Source: Scopulibacillus darangshiensis
GTDB taxonomy: Bacteria > Bacillota > Bacilli > Bacillales > Sporolactobacillaceae
NCBI RefSeq assembly: GCF_004341035.1
Contig: NZ_SLXK01000001.1
Location: 124,001-188,000, forward strand
DNA: 64,000 nucleotides
Direction: 5' to 3'
Under the pieces are notes generated by a model. The model had not been told where the DNA came from. It did not search any database and worked only from the letters and a program-made list of their open reading frames with translations. The position numbers and the translations under genes are program-made. Positions 32,801 through 39,971 of this stretch are shown here, piece after piece (position 1 is the stretch's first letter; each line of letters begins with the position of its first letter).

Positions 32801-33591
32801 ATTGTTATGTTGGTGCCAATAATGAAGTAAGGATGGTCAATAAAGGATATGCTGACAATTTCCCTAGCAGTGTGGTTTACCGTAATGTACGGGCAAATGG
32901 TTATTACGGTTCCTTCGTAGCGGCTGATCCTAACCTTAATGTATATATTGGTACTGATTTAGAATTACGCGTTACCTCTCGCGGAATGGCTGACGACCCT
33001 AATAATATATATTATCGTCCTGTCCGTACAAACGGTGTAATAACCGGATACACTAACCTCTATTTATCGGCGGCCGATGAGGTTAGGATCACTAATTCCG
33101 GTTCCGACAAATGGGGTAGTGGTGGTTTTACCTACGGCAATTTAAGAACAAATACTGTTTATACTACAGCTGTCGATATTAACCCGATCGGTGCGGCACA
33201 AAATGTTTATATTCGACCAAGCAGCGGTGCAGAAGTTATTGCGACAGTAACAGGAACGACCGGTTCATATGTTCCTGTCCGCGCTTCTTCATTTCCCACA
33301 GGATCTTTGGAAAAATACAAAACAAATATTACAGAAATGACAGTAAGTGCATTAGATATCATTGATGCCTCTAAGGTATACGAATATAACCTCATTTCGG
33401 AATTAGATGCTGGAAAAAATAAACTACGGCATGGTTTAGTGATTGGTCGTGAAACACCCATTGAAGTAATAGATGGCGATGGTGTAGAACAATATGCTAT
33501 GAATAGCCTGTCTTGGAAAGCTGTACAGGAACTGTCTTCAAAAGTTAAGGATTTACAAAACCAAATTAATGAATTGAAAGGAGCTGCTTAA
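29809..33591 (+). CDS. Tail-tip/fibre protein with S74 chaperone end (Tal-like)
   Basis: 1260 residues. The first 380 match phage tail endopeptidase-like (Tal) proteins (DLYIFDPFDKLITILSNEAE, FCTCEPSMLEL-type hub). A fibronectin III domain lies at about 417-507 (VPTNFIVDGLFKNIMVSWDY), followed by short hydrophobic repeats (KIGDATITNAKIIGRL) and fibre-like beta repeats. The last 100 residues are an S74 intramolecular chaperone (TGSLEKYKTNI, ALDIIDASKVYEYNL, WKAVQELSSKVKDL). Ser 1166 and Lys 1171 fit its cleavage dyad, so it probably trimerises and then cuts off its own end. GTG 29809 lies very close to AGGAGGGA, so the start is uncertain. Confidence 0.82.
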   Translation: MTTISDLYIFDPFDKLITILSNEAEEACPFWGDLFKEKLNNGSSFSFTCQGNHEDSRHVIAENQVGFYDKDDIFRLFVIREIEDSEDDNGPIIFATCEPSMLELNDEIVEDKRPQNKAAFYALGQVLEDTRWKVGKVAELGAQSTSFYYITVKDAISEIISTWGGELQDRVEINEAGIIGRYIDILPRRGADMGKIWEMDKDILSIKRAIQSYPKTALYGRGSSLEIEETGGFTRKIDFADVEWSVANGDPVDKPLGQEWVGDPEALEAFGHLNTDGSLHHRKGIFEDGEEKDPAGLLKKTWDALQEQQKQLDNFESDVFLLEELTGYEHEKVRLGDTSIAINRNFAKPIEIEERVISFEYSVSDPDNTGKVEMGQFINLFGDSERLDQVESKLYDRSGVWDKMTEATEDGNFVDKVPPVPTNFIVDGLFKNIMVSWDYDASGYIAAYEVYASQIQGFTPDESNLVWKGRGGGYVHKADVGQQWYFRIRTINTHGTVSAFTTEISAQTQKIMTDDMLFGSVTKDILANLSVDAAKLANGSVEETKIANLAVGNAAIQNGAITNAKIGTAAVGFAQIEKAVITDELIAPNANLDGAKIGDATITNAKIIGRLRANQVAIGSDSIFADGFDPTQKATPEDVQNAVDVIDVVARNYILNSDFRDGMNHWVAGAGLIITNPPTEGNWIEKSSVCNNYIRIENPDTTSRYVYQDIDSPSPSPYEKYMFSCFSTSGGITSGTFKVYVRVTYDTATLYDQQAYFNDNPTYDVNSGDIVFPVDLSTIPDATNIKTMRITIRCDFAGTIWQTGFQFEDGTKKTSWKPNTGDTALIYGWRYPGTTYIDGGALYNDSVSTNALKAGTIDTNKFNVSGGTATNYTKIQGAFLESRGQFTRTWNGKTESNNDIKLKFENGYFRARNESLNRSIYVSDFGIATTIDGTDGSGAIEFFSHEYSDSAGVTISSENGHVALRTAPDHNLILDANGVRVDTRGQMWADGFVTNSENCYVGANNEVRMVNKGYADNFPSSVVYRNVRANGYYGSFVAADPNLNVYIGTDLELRVTSRGMADDPNNIYYRPVRTNGVITGYTNLYLSAADEVRITNSGSDKWGSGGFTYGNLRTNTVYTTAVDINPIGAAQNVYIRPSSGAEVIATVTGTTGSYVPVRASSFPTGSLEKYKTNITEMTVSALDIIDASKVYEYNLISELDAGKNKLRHGLVIGRETPIEVIDGDGVEQYAMNSLSWKAVQELSSKVKDLQNQINELKGAA

Positions 33592-33593
33592 AT

Positions 33594-33788
33594 ATGAACA
33601 TTGATGCAAATGAAGTTATCCAATCATTGGGTCAAAAGATCAGCCAATTGGAGGTGGATAATGCTGTTAAGGATGTTTATATACGTAAGTTAGAAAAAGA
33701 CATTGCTGAGATTAAAGAGTCAATGACTAAAACAGAAATGCCACAAACAGCCAAATCAGAACCAGCAGTAGACGCAACGAAGCCTTAA
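33594..33788 (+). CDS. Small coiled-coil protein, 64 aa
   Basis: It starts two bases after the tail-tip gene with GGAGCTGCTTAAAT as ribosome site. A coiled coil (VIQSLGQKISQLEVDNAVKD) is followed by a Pro/Ala/Thr-rich tail. Such XkdX-like short genes are frequent between tail fibre and lysis genes. Function is unknown. Confidence 0.6.
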   Translation: MNIDANEVIQSLGQKISQLEVDNAVKDVYIRKLEKDIAEIKESMTKTEMPQTAKSEPAVDATKP

Positions 33789-33802
33789 AAAGGGCTTTTT
33801 TT
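33780..33802 (+). terminator. Terminator before the lysis genes
   Basis: AAGCC and GGGCTT with an A-rich loop are followed by seven T. It overlaps the end of the small coiled-coil gene. Confidence 0.65.
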
Positions 33803-33834
33803 ATTTTGGATTAAAGGGTGAAAGGGGGCTTACT

Positions 33835-34062
33835 ATGGCACAAGAAAAGGAGATGGCCAACAACGTGCAATACGAGAAACTAGGTGATCGTGTAACTGCC
33901 CTGGAAACCAGGATGGCCGTTGCTGAATCCCACATACAAGACATAAAGGAAGATATTTCATCTATCAAAAATAACACGACGTGGATTTTAAGGATTATCA
34001 TAGGCGCGATTATTTTGGCTGTCATCGGGTTGTTAGTCAAAGACCCATCAATTTTAAAATAG
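33835..34062 (+). CDS. XhlA-family holin-like protein
   Basis: 75 residues. A coiled-coil part (LGDRVTALETRMAVAESHIQ, DIKEDISSIKNNTTW) leads into one C-terminal membrane helix (ILRIIIGAIILAVIGLLV), the plan of hemolysin XhlA proteins. In PBSX XhlA acts with a holin and endolysin in host lysis. It is followed by the endolysin and a second holin. Confidence 0.85.
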   Translation: MAQEKEMANNVQYEKLGDRVTALETRMAVAESHIQDIKEDISSIKNNTTWILRIIIGAIILAVIGLLVKDPSILK

Positions 34063-34072
34063 GGGGGATACC

Positions 34073-35263
34073 ATGTCTAAGGGTATAGACGTATCGCATT
34101 ACCAAGGTCTAATCAATTGGCTGCGGATGGCGGAGGACGGTGTCACATTTGCTTTCTGTAAAGCCACAGAGGGCAGTGAGGATGGATCGGCTTATGTTGA
34201 CCCAACATTAGAATATAACGTCAAACAAGCCCATTCGGTAAGTATTGAGGTGGGCGTTTATCATTTCGCCCGGTTTATTTCTGTGGGAGACGCCAGAAAT
34301 GAAGCTGATTGGTTTATTAAAAATACTCGGGGTTTGCCGATTACACTTCCTTTTGTCCTTGATCTTGAGAGTAATCACTGCAAATCCGACAAGGAAATGA
34401 ACGCCGGAGCCAGAGCATTCCTTGAAAGGGTTAAGGAAAAGACAGGTCATCCCGTTATGCTATATAGCTTCGGCAACTTTTTCCGGGACCGTATAGATAA
34501 GCAGCTGGTTAAGGATTACCCTTACTGGCACGCCCGTTATTCAAAAATAGGGCCAATAAATATGGACCTAGAAGACATTGCTTTATGGCAGAATACGAGC
34601 AAAGGTGACATTGGAGACATCACCCCAATTGACATGAACATTCCCGGCGGCAAGTGGAAGTGTTGGGATAAAGATCATGAGACTGCTGATCCAAAACCAC
34701 AAAAACCTAAACCAGAGCCAAAACCAGAGCCAAAACCAAAGCCAAAGAGCAAATGGCACGAAGTAACGGGCAATTGGCATGGACAGACCCTTAAAGAGGG
34801 GGATCACGGGGAGCCGGTCAAGCAATTACAACAAATGTTGTGTAAGCTTTATTTTTACCCGGATAAACATGCAAAAAACAATGGTGTGGACGGTTATTAT
34901 GGAGAGGACACAGAGGACGCTGTTGCCCGGTTCCAAAAGATCAATCTGCCGCATGAGGTGGACGGGAAAGCCGGCCCTCATACCTACGCAAAATTAAAAG
35001 AGGAAATCCGGGACCAAAAGAAAAGCAAGCCAAAACATTCATCTAAAAAGGTATCAGGCATCCCGGTAAAAGGTCATATCAAGATTGTCAACGTTGCTCG
35101 TGCGGCGTTTATTTGTGATCGTCCATCGGATCATTCCAAGAATCTATCTACAGCAAAAAAAGGGTCAGTCTTGCCAATCAGCGGCAGCGTTCCCGGATGG
35201 TGGGAAGTCATTTATAAAGGTCAACGCGCTTATGTCAATGAAAATTATGGAAAGAGGGTTTGA
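34073..35263 (+). CDS. Endolysin: GH25 lysozyme with PGRP-binding and SH3 domains
   Basis: 396 residues. A GH25 muramidase fills residues 1-200 (GIDVSHYQG, with Asp 97 and Glu 99 in FVLDLESN). Then come a Lys-Pro linker (KPEPKPEPKPKPKSK), a peptidoglycan-binding type 1 domain (EPVKQLQQMLCKLYFYP, VDGKAGPHTYAKLKEEI) and a C-terminal SH3-like domain (IVNVARAAFICDRPSDH). It degrades the wall at lysis. There is no signal peptide, so release depends on the holin. Confidence 0.93.
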   Translation: MSKGIDVSHYQGLINWLRMAEDGVTFAFCKATEGSEDGSAYVDPTLEYNVKQAHSVSIEVGVYHFARFISVGDARNEADWFIKNTRGLPITLPFVLDLESNHCKSDKEMNAGARAFLERVKEKTGHPVMLYSFGNFFRDRIDKQLVKDYPYWHARYSKIGPINMDLEDIALWQNTSKGDIGDITPIDMNIPGGKWKCWDKDHETADPKPQKPKPEPKPEPKPKPKSKWHEVTGNWHGQTLKEGDHGEPVKQLQQMLCKLYFYPDKHAKNNGVDGYYGEDTEDAVARFQKINLPHEVDGKAGPHTYAKLKEEIRDQKKSKPKHSSKKVSGIPVKGHIKIVNVARAAFICDRPSDHSKNLSTAKKGSVLPISGSVPGWWEVIYKGQRAYVNENYGKRV

Positions 35264-35267
35264 TAAT

Positions 35268-35498
35268 ATGAATAAAGGTACAATCGCACGCACAGCAGTT
35301 TTAATTATTGCATTGGTTAACCAAGTCTTAACAATGGCTGGTCTGAATCCCCTGCCTTGGTCGGACGAGTCTATTTACACAGTGGTCACTGGCGTATTGA
35401 CGGTAGGTGCTACAATCGTAGCTTGGTGGAAAAATAACAGCTTCACGGAAAAGGCTATTCGCGCCGACCATTATTTAAAATCAATTAAATCTAAGTAA
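35268..35498 (+). CDS. Phage holin, SPP1/phi-LC3 type
   Basis: 76 residues from ATG 35268. Two membrane helices (TAVLIIALVNQVLTMAGL and VVTGVLTVGATIVAWW) separated by PLPWSDESIY, then a basic tail, match the SPP1 holin family. It starts four bases after the endolysin. The same frame is open further upstream inside the endolysin gene, but AAAGAGGGTTTGATA marks this start. Confidence 0.88.
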   Translation: MNKGTIARTAVLIIALVNQVLTMAGLNPLPWSDESIYTVVTGVLTVGATIVAWWKNNSFTEKAIRADHYLKSIKSK

Positions 35499-35503
35499 CA
35501 TTC

Positions 35504-35538
35504 AAGCCTGTGTCCTTTGTGTGGATGCAGGCTTTTTT
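35504..35538 (+). terminator. Late operon terminator
   Basis: AAGCCTG and CAGGCTT pair over 7 bases with a 17-base loop and a run of T follows. It ends the lysis transcript right after the holin. Confidence 0.8.
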
Positions 35539-35578
35539 TATTTGCCTAAAAATAATTTAAAAAACTTTTAAAAAGGGG

Positions 35579-35606
35579 TTTACATTTACCCGTCAACGGT
35601 TATAAT
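35579..35606 (+). promoter_or_regulatory. Promoter of the accessory gene group
   Basis: TTTACA at 35579-35584 and TATAAT at 35601-35606 with a 16-base spacer, behind the late terminator. It would allow expression in the lysogen. Confidence 0.7.
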
Positions 35607-35652
35607 ATAAGTATACCAACCGATAACGGCTAAAACAAAGGGAGAGGTTAAG

Positions 35653-36045
35653 ATGAAAAAATCAGTTATGGCAATCGCTTGGAAGATGGCAAGACACGGC
35701 GCTAAGAAGTTTGGTGGGAAGGTTAAAGATTACTTTTCCGAAGCCCTTAAATTAGCTTGGAAAGCAGTAAAAGGAGGATTTGTTAAGATGACAGCGAAAC
35801 TTGAAACAAAATCCGGTAGCCGTAAGCATAAAACTTGGGTCGCAAAACTCACTGGTAAAAATTCTACTTATAAATACGAGCGCTCTTTTGTTAACGATTT
35901 TGAAGAGGATGGTTTCAGCGGTCGCATTTATACACTTGATGACGGTGTATATGATGTCTGCGACGGCGGCGATCGTAAATACATTAAAGTCACTAATGGC
36001 GAAATTGCAAAAATTTCTGAAACTGATATAGCGGTCGCACTTTAA
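35653..36045 (+). CDS. Accessory (moron) protein, 130 aa
   Basis: ATG at 35653 follows GGGAGAGGTTAAG. The N-terminus is basic and helical (MKKSVMAIAWKMARHGAKKF, FSEALKLAWKAVKGGF), a beginning I know from many small proteins on Firmicutes mobile elements. The C-terminus is beta-rich. It has its own promoter and lies behind the late terminator, typical of a gene expressed from the prophage. An internal ATG with AAAGGAGGATTTGTTAAG before it (35788) could make a shorter form. Function unknown. Confidence 0.6.
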   Translation: MKKSVMAIAWKMARHGAKKFGGKVKDYFSEALKLAWKAVKGGFVKMTAKLETKSGSRKHKTWVAKLTGKNSTYKYERSFVNDFEEDGFSGRIYTLDDGVYDVCDGGDRKYIKVTNGEIAKISETDIAVAL

Positions 36046-36084
36046 ACGGCCCCTCTCCCTTGTTTAACCAGAAAGGATGATGAC

Positions 36085-36495
36085 ATGAGTATTTTAGATC
36101 AGATTATGGGCGTAAAAGAAGCGGGCGAATTGTGGGGCCTTTCGCCCGATCGGGTAAAAGGATTATGCCAGGCCGGAGACATTGAAGCAAAAAAAATTGG
36201 TAAGACATGGATCATTTTTAAGGATCAACCTAACCCCAAAAGGAGAAATTATGTGAGACATAAAGAAACGTTTGCCGTTGTTGTTAAAAAAGAAGACTGG
36301 ATGGACGAAGTGGAATACAGCGATACAGTTTACGATGAGTCCGAAGCAATGGAATTAGCCCAAAAATGGGCGGAAGAACACAAAGAAATGTATGTATATA
36401 TTGAGTATCACCGTGCATCTGATGGGCAAAAAGGGTACCTCAATCCAAGTGGGTATGACCTATCCGGTGAGGATTGGGCAGATAAATATAAATGA
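36085..36495 (+). CDS. Excisionase-like helix-turn-helix protein, 136 aa
   Basis: Residues 1-50 are a MerR/excisionase-type helix-turn-helix (MGVKEAGELWGLSPDRVKGL, CQAGDIEAKKIGKTWII). The rest (YDESEAMELAQKWAEEH) is acidic and unassigned. Longer than classical excisionases, so a regulator is equally possible. AGAAAGGATGATGAC precedes the ATG. Confidence 0.6.
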   Translation: MSILDQIMGVKEAGELWGLSPDRVKGLCQAGDIEAKKIGKTWIIFKDQPNPKRRNYVRHKETFAVVVKKEDWMDEVEYSDTVYDESEAMELAQKWAEEHKEMYVYIEYHRASDGQKGYLNPSGYDLSGEDWADKYK

Positions 36496-36531
36496 CCGAA
36501 TTATTCGGTAAACTAAAGGAGGAAAATTAAA

Positions 36532-36870
36532 ATGAAAAGAACATACAGATTCACATCTTACACTGGAATAAGGGGCAATATTACAATTGATTGGGAAGCC
36601 TTAACCTATAAGGTAGAAACAAATAAAACAGATTATGCAGGTAATATAAAACCAAATGGCGAAGGATTCACTTTTCGATACGTAGATGGGAATGTGGCTT
36701 TAAAATTAGACAATGACAAACTGCTTGTAATGCCAAACAAACTTCTAAAAATGGATTACGAATGTTTCCAGTGGAATTGGCGTGTAGGTTATAGAGAAGG
36801 TGACATCGATCATATTCTATACGAAAATTTGCAAATAGTTCAAGGGCAAGAAGTGGAGAGGCCTTTTTAA
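36532..36870 (+). CDS. Hypothetical accessory protein, 112 aa
   Basis: ATG at 36532 behind AAAGGAGGAAAATTAAA. The product is beta-rich with many aromatic residues (RFTSYTGIRGNITIDWEALT, CFQWNWRVGYREGD). No family recognised, no signal or membrane part. It is the last rightward gene before a convergent terminator. Confidence 0.55.
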   Translation: MKRTYRFTSYTGIRGNITIDWEALTYKVETNKTDYAGNIKPNGEGFTFRYVDGNVALKLDNDKLLVMPNKLLKMDYECFQWNWRVGYREGDIDHILYENLQIVQGQEVERPF

Positions 36871-37006
36871 AAACTTGCGCAAGTAGTTGGAATATTGTAT
36901 TATATTTCTAAACCGTACCACATGGTGTATTTAAATGTATAAATGATTTATTATGTTTAAACAATTATTTATCATTTAAACCTTAGAACCGTAACACGAA
37001 GTGTAA

Positions 37007-37035
37007 AAGGCCACCTCCATCAGGCGGCTTTTTCT
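37007..37035. terminator. Terminator between convergent genes
   Basis: AAGGCCACC and GGCGGCTT pair with a bulge and a mismatch, followed by TTTTCTTTT on the plus strand. It separates the accessory group from the leftward regulator pair. Confidence 0.55.
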
Positions 37036-37040
37036 TTTGC

Positions 37041-37259
37041 CTAAAACTTAACCGGATTCTCCACGATCCTTTCGACCTTCCCATCCCTAACCACAAGATG
37101 GCCTTTCTCCATTAAAGACTTCACAATCCCTTTCAGATCATCTTCACTTTTGCCTGTGTACGTGCTTAGTTGCTTAAGTGTGGGCTGCCGACCGTGCAGT
37201 GATTCATTTACGTATATCCTCAATACTTTACGTTCGATGTCTGGGAGTGTGTTAGTCAT
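37041..37259 (-). CDS. Winged-helix regulator-like protein, 72 aa
   Basis: It reads left from ATG 37259-37257, after GGGTGATTGACG. The fold (IERKVLRIYVNESL, then PTLKQLSTYTGKSEDDLKGI) is a small winged helix like the N-terminal part of LexA or MarR proteins. It overlaps the Xre gene upstream and is translated with it. Confidence 0.6.
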   Translation of the reverse strand: MTNTLPDIERKVLRIYVNESLHGRQPTLKQLSTYTGKSEDDLKGIVKSLMEKGHLVVRDGKVERIVENPVKF

Positions 37260-37455
37260 CGTCAATCACCCATATTTTTTCGATTGGCATATCTAATCCT
37301 CTGGCTATTTTATAAGCATTCATTAACCCCGGTAAAGTGCGATCCCTGGCTAACAAACTTATTGTTGTTTGAGCGATCCCTACTTTATCAGCAAACTCCC
37401 CCTGTGGAATGTTTTTCTCCGCCAAAATTATTCTCAGCCTACATTTTAATTTCAA
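37252..37455 (-). CDS. Xre-family repressor, 67 aa
   Basis: A compact Cro/CI helix-turn-helix (IPQGEFADKVGIAQTTISLL) with the C-terminal MPIEKIWVID typical of one-domain Xre regulators. AAGGTGGAATTAATT precedes its start. It is divergent from the plus-strand FtsK-like operon and probably controls it from the 135-base region between them. Confidence 0.75.
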   Translation of the reverse strand: MKLKCRLRIILAEKNIPQGEFADKVGIAQTTISLLARDRTLPGLMNAYKIARGLDMPIEKIWVIDDD

Positions 37456-37590
37456 ATTAATTCCACCTTATTAATATTTATAAAAAAAATTAAATGGACA
37501 GGCAATATTTTTAAAATCGCCCATATATTAAACTAAGACCAGTCGGAAGCACTGCCCGACGCACAGTCAGACGAAAGGAGGTTAACCCAC

Positions 37591-37749
37591 ATGACTACTA
37601 TGTTATTTGGAGGTCTTAGCGCTTGTCTATTGCAAATAATTTTAAAGCAAAAAGGCTTGGTTCATCTTTCTAAGATTGTCCTACCAGCTTATATCACAGC
37701 TTGCTTAATTGTGTTCCTGGTGATATTCCGGCAATTGTTCGGGGTATGA
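37591..37749 (+). CDS. Small membrane protein, 52 aa
   Basis: ATG at 37591 with AAAGGAGGTTAACCCAC upstream. Two hydrophobic segments (MLFGGLSACLLQIIL and IVLPAYITACLIVFLVIFRQ). First gene of the module divergent from the Xre repressor. Such small membrane genes precede FtsK-like genes in plasmid transfer modules. Role unknown. Confidence 0.55.
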   Translation: MTTMLFGGLSACLLQIILKQKGLVHLSKIVLPAYITACLIVFLVIFRQLFGV

Positions 37750-37883
37750 ATGGCAGTTGGTATTAAGTTTTCTTACTGTTTATATACGTTATAGCTTGTA
37801 TATAGTCCTTCTTTCAAAATGCAATTTCATTACATGAAGTGTCGTTCGTTTCTCTCTCTCCTTCTCCATTTCATTAAAGCGTG

Positions 37884-37901
37884 TGTCTGAATAGTCAGAC
37901 A
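37884..37901 (+). promoter_or_regulatory. Hairpin before the FtsK-like operon
   Basis: TGTCTGA-ATAG-TCAGACA is a perfect 7-base-pair inverted repeat nine bases before the AAGGAGG of the next gene. A second inverted repeat, TATATAC/GTATATA, lies at 37781-37804. The 177-base gap 37750-37926 holds nothing else I recognise. They could be operators or translational control hairpins. Confidence 0.4.
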
Positions 37902-37926
37902 ATTATAAAAAGGAGGTAGATTCTAA

Positions 37927-38061
37927 ATGGTTTTATTTGTTTCAATGGTTGCCGGTGCGTGTTTATTTTTCGCCGGAGGATGGACTATAGGGTACATGGA
38001 TAGTTACAACCGAGCACGAAAAGAATTTGAGGAGTATTTAGATCAATGGGTCCGGAACTAG
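37927..38061 (+). CDS. Small membrane-anchored protein, 44 aa
   Basis: ATG at 37927 after AAAAAGGAGGTAGATTCTAA. One N-terminal membrane helix (LFVSMVAGACLFFAGGWTIG) and a charged cytoplasmic tail. It overlaps the FtsK-like gene by 16 bases, so the two are translated together and may interact at the membrane. Confidence 0.55.
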   Translation: MVLFVSMVAGACLFFAGGWTIGYMDSYNRARKEFEEYLDQWVRN

Positions 38062-39200
38062 CCATTATCACTGCTGTCAGCCTTGCCGGCTATTTAATTT
38101 GGAACCATGACAAAAACCTATCTAAGCTTAATAAAATATTTAAAAATTGGGGGCTTATGGCAGGGGAGGCGCTGCCGGTATTCAAAGGTAAGGAGGGTGT
38201 GGTGTATAAGTTTAAATTGCCGATGGGTCTAGTATTCGACCAAATGAAAGCCAAGGAAGATGCGTTTAATGAGTCATTTCCATTTAATGCAGTGGAATTG
38301 GATTTCGTAGGCGGATTACTACATGTCATTATCGCGGATCAATTACCTAAGATGCTGCCTTTTAAAGAGGATATGCTCAAAGGTAAATGGTCAATTCCAA
38401 TTGGTCAATCTATTAGAGGGATGATCTACCATGATTTTAATAAGATTCCACACATACTCGCCGCGGGAATAACTAGGTATGGTAAAACCGTTTGGCTGCG
38501 GTTGCTTATGTTGTCGATCATCCTGCAACAGCCTAAACAGTCAAAATTAGTTGCCATCGATCTTAAAGGGGGATTATCTTTCATGGATTTTGAAAAGCTC
38601 AAGCAGACGCATTGCGTGGCGTCTGACATTGCAGAATCCGTGGAAGCTCTCAGGGAGATTGCCGACGAGATAAAAGGCAGGCAAAAATGGTTTAAAGAAA
38701 AGGGCATACAAAAAATTCAACAGGCAGGAAAGAGACAGAAAAGAGTGTTCATAATCATAGACGAAGCGGCCCAATTAATGAGCAACGGGAGAACAGGAAA
38801 GGAAAAATTAATATATCGTGAATGCGAAAGGCTGCTTGAATACATTGGTCAGGTTGGGGGCGGTCTTGGTTTCCATCTTATCTATTGTACACAGTATCCA
38901 ACAACAAAAACATTGCCCCAACAGGTAAAAGCAAATTGTGACGCTGTAATATCTTTCAGGCTGCGTAACAGCACTGCAAATAATGTTGTTTTTGATGATG
39001 TGGGGATGGCAGAGGATTTACCTCATATCCCCGGTAGAGCTGTGTATCAAAGCGACAGGGTCCATGAGGTACAGGTACCGTTTGTAGAGGATGACCAGAT
39101 CTTAGAATTAACTAAAGACCATCTTAAGGAGGATCATGATGCACCATTCGTCAGCCATAAAGATAACACGCCAGGAGCAAATACTCTTGTCATTGAGTAG
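38046..39200 (+). CDS. FtsK/SpoIIIE-like ATPase
   Basis: 384 residues. A short hydrophobic start (IITAVSLAGYLIW) precedes an FtsK-type motor with Walker A GITRYGKTV near residue 143 and Walker B RVFIIIDEAAQL near 235. There is no gamma DNA-guiding domain, and it is shorter than chromosomal FtsK. Similar ATPases occur in Gram-positive plasmids, ICEs (TcpA-like) and some Bacillus prophages, where they move DNA. It forms a pair with the replication-relaxation gene. A DNA transfer or replication role is inferred. Confidence 0.8.
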   Translation: MGPELAIITAVSLAGYLIWNHDKNLSKLNKIFKNWGLMAGEALPVFKGKEGVVYKFKLPMGLVFDQMKAKEDAFNESFPFNAVELDFVGGLLHVIIADQLPKMLPFKEDMLKGKWSIPIGQSIRGMIYHDFNKIPHILAAGITRYGKTVWLRLLMLSIILQQPKQSKLVAIDLKGGLSFMDFEKLKQTHCVASDIAESVEALREIADEIKGRQKWFKEKGIQKIQQAGKRQKRVFIIIDEAAQLMSNGRTGKEKLIYRECERLLEYIGQVGGGLGFHLIYCTQYPTTKTLPQQVKANCDAVISFRLRNSTANNVVFDDVGMAEDLPHIPGRAVYQSDRVHEVQVPFVEDDQILELTKDHLKEDHDAPFVSHKDNTPGANTLVIE

Positions 39201-39762
39201 TTTAGGGTTTGCCAGCCGGAGTCAGCTTCAGAAAGTCCACAGTTTAGGGAGTGACCGCAATGCCTGTCGCGTCATGAGCGAGTTAAAGCAGTATGTCAAT
39301 AAGTTTGTGGACGGTGAATCAATCTTTTACCTAAATAAAAAAGGCGCTCAGGTGATAGGGCACCCAGGCGCGGCAATGTCTAAAAAAATGAACTATACTC
39401 ACACACTTATGCGGAATGACCTTTATATATACTATGGGCAGCCTGATCTATGGAAAAATGAACCGCGGTTTAAAGTAGTCGAACAGGGATTGATTGTTCA
39501 GCCCGATGCCTTTTTTAAACACGACCGTACGGGTCAGCGGATGTTTGTGGAAATTGACCACACGCAGTATATGGTAGCAAATGTAAAAAAGCTTGAACGT
39601 TATAAACAATTAAGTGATAGTAGAGCAGTCCACAAACAGTTTGGCTATTTCCCGGAGATTGTTTGGCTCACTATCTCTAATGTTCGGCGGGAACGCCTGG
39701 AAGCTGCGGCAAATAAATTAAAACTTAAAATTAAAGTGTTCTTGCGGGATGACATTATATAG
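39136..39762 (+). CDS. Replication-relaxation family protein
   Basis: 208 residues (207 from the second ATG at 39139, which is better spaced from AAGGAGG). An N-terminal winged helix (TRQEQILLSLSSLGFASRSQ) is followed by a nuclease-like core (QPDAFFKHDRTGQRMFVEID) as in plasmid replication-relaxation proteins. It overlaps the FtsK-like gene by 65 bases. The family is linked to replication or mobilisation of plasmids and to some Bacillus phages. Confidence 0.75.
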   Translation: MMHHSSAIKITRQEQILLSLSSLGFASRSQLQKVHSLGSDRNACRVMSELKQYVNKFVDGESIFYLNKKGAQVIGHPGAAMSKKMNYTHTLMRNDLYIYYGQPDLWKNEPRFKVVEQGLIVQPDAFFKHDRTGQRMFVEIDHTQYMVANVKKLERYKQLSDSRAVHKQFGYFPEIVWLTISNVRRERLEAAANKLKLKIKVFLRDDII

Positions 39763-39773
39763 GGAGTGGTTGC

Positions 39774-39950
39774 GTGGATCTTCGAGAACGATTTAAAAAC
39801 GAAGGTGAGAAAGATTTTGACGGCACTTACTTCATAGCTACACCAGAAGGCGATTATGTCATTTACGACCCTATTGATGAATCTTTTTACATTGATGATG
39901 GTGATGTTAGGGAAATCGACGATGAGGACGAAATTGAGTTATTAATTTGA
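39774..39950 (+). CDS. Small very acidic protein, 58 aa
   Basis: GTG at 39774 with AGGGAGTGGTTGC upstream. More than a third of the residues are Asp or Glu, with a tail DDGDVREIDDEDEIELL. Such DNA-mimic-like composition is seen in some anti-restriction or anti-repressor proteins, but nothing specific matches. Confidence 0.5.
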   Translation: MDLRERFKNEGEKDFDGTYFIATPEGDYVIYDPIDESFYIDDGDVREIDDEDEIELLI

Positions 39951-39971
39951 ATTATAAGGGAGGATTTTAAA

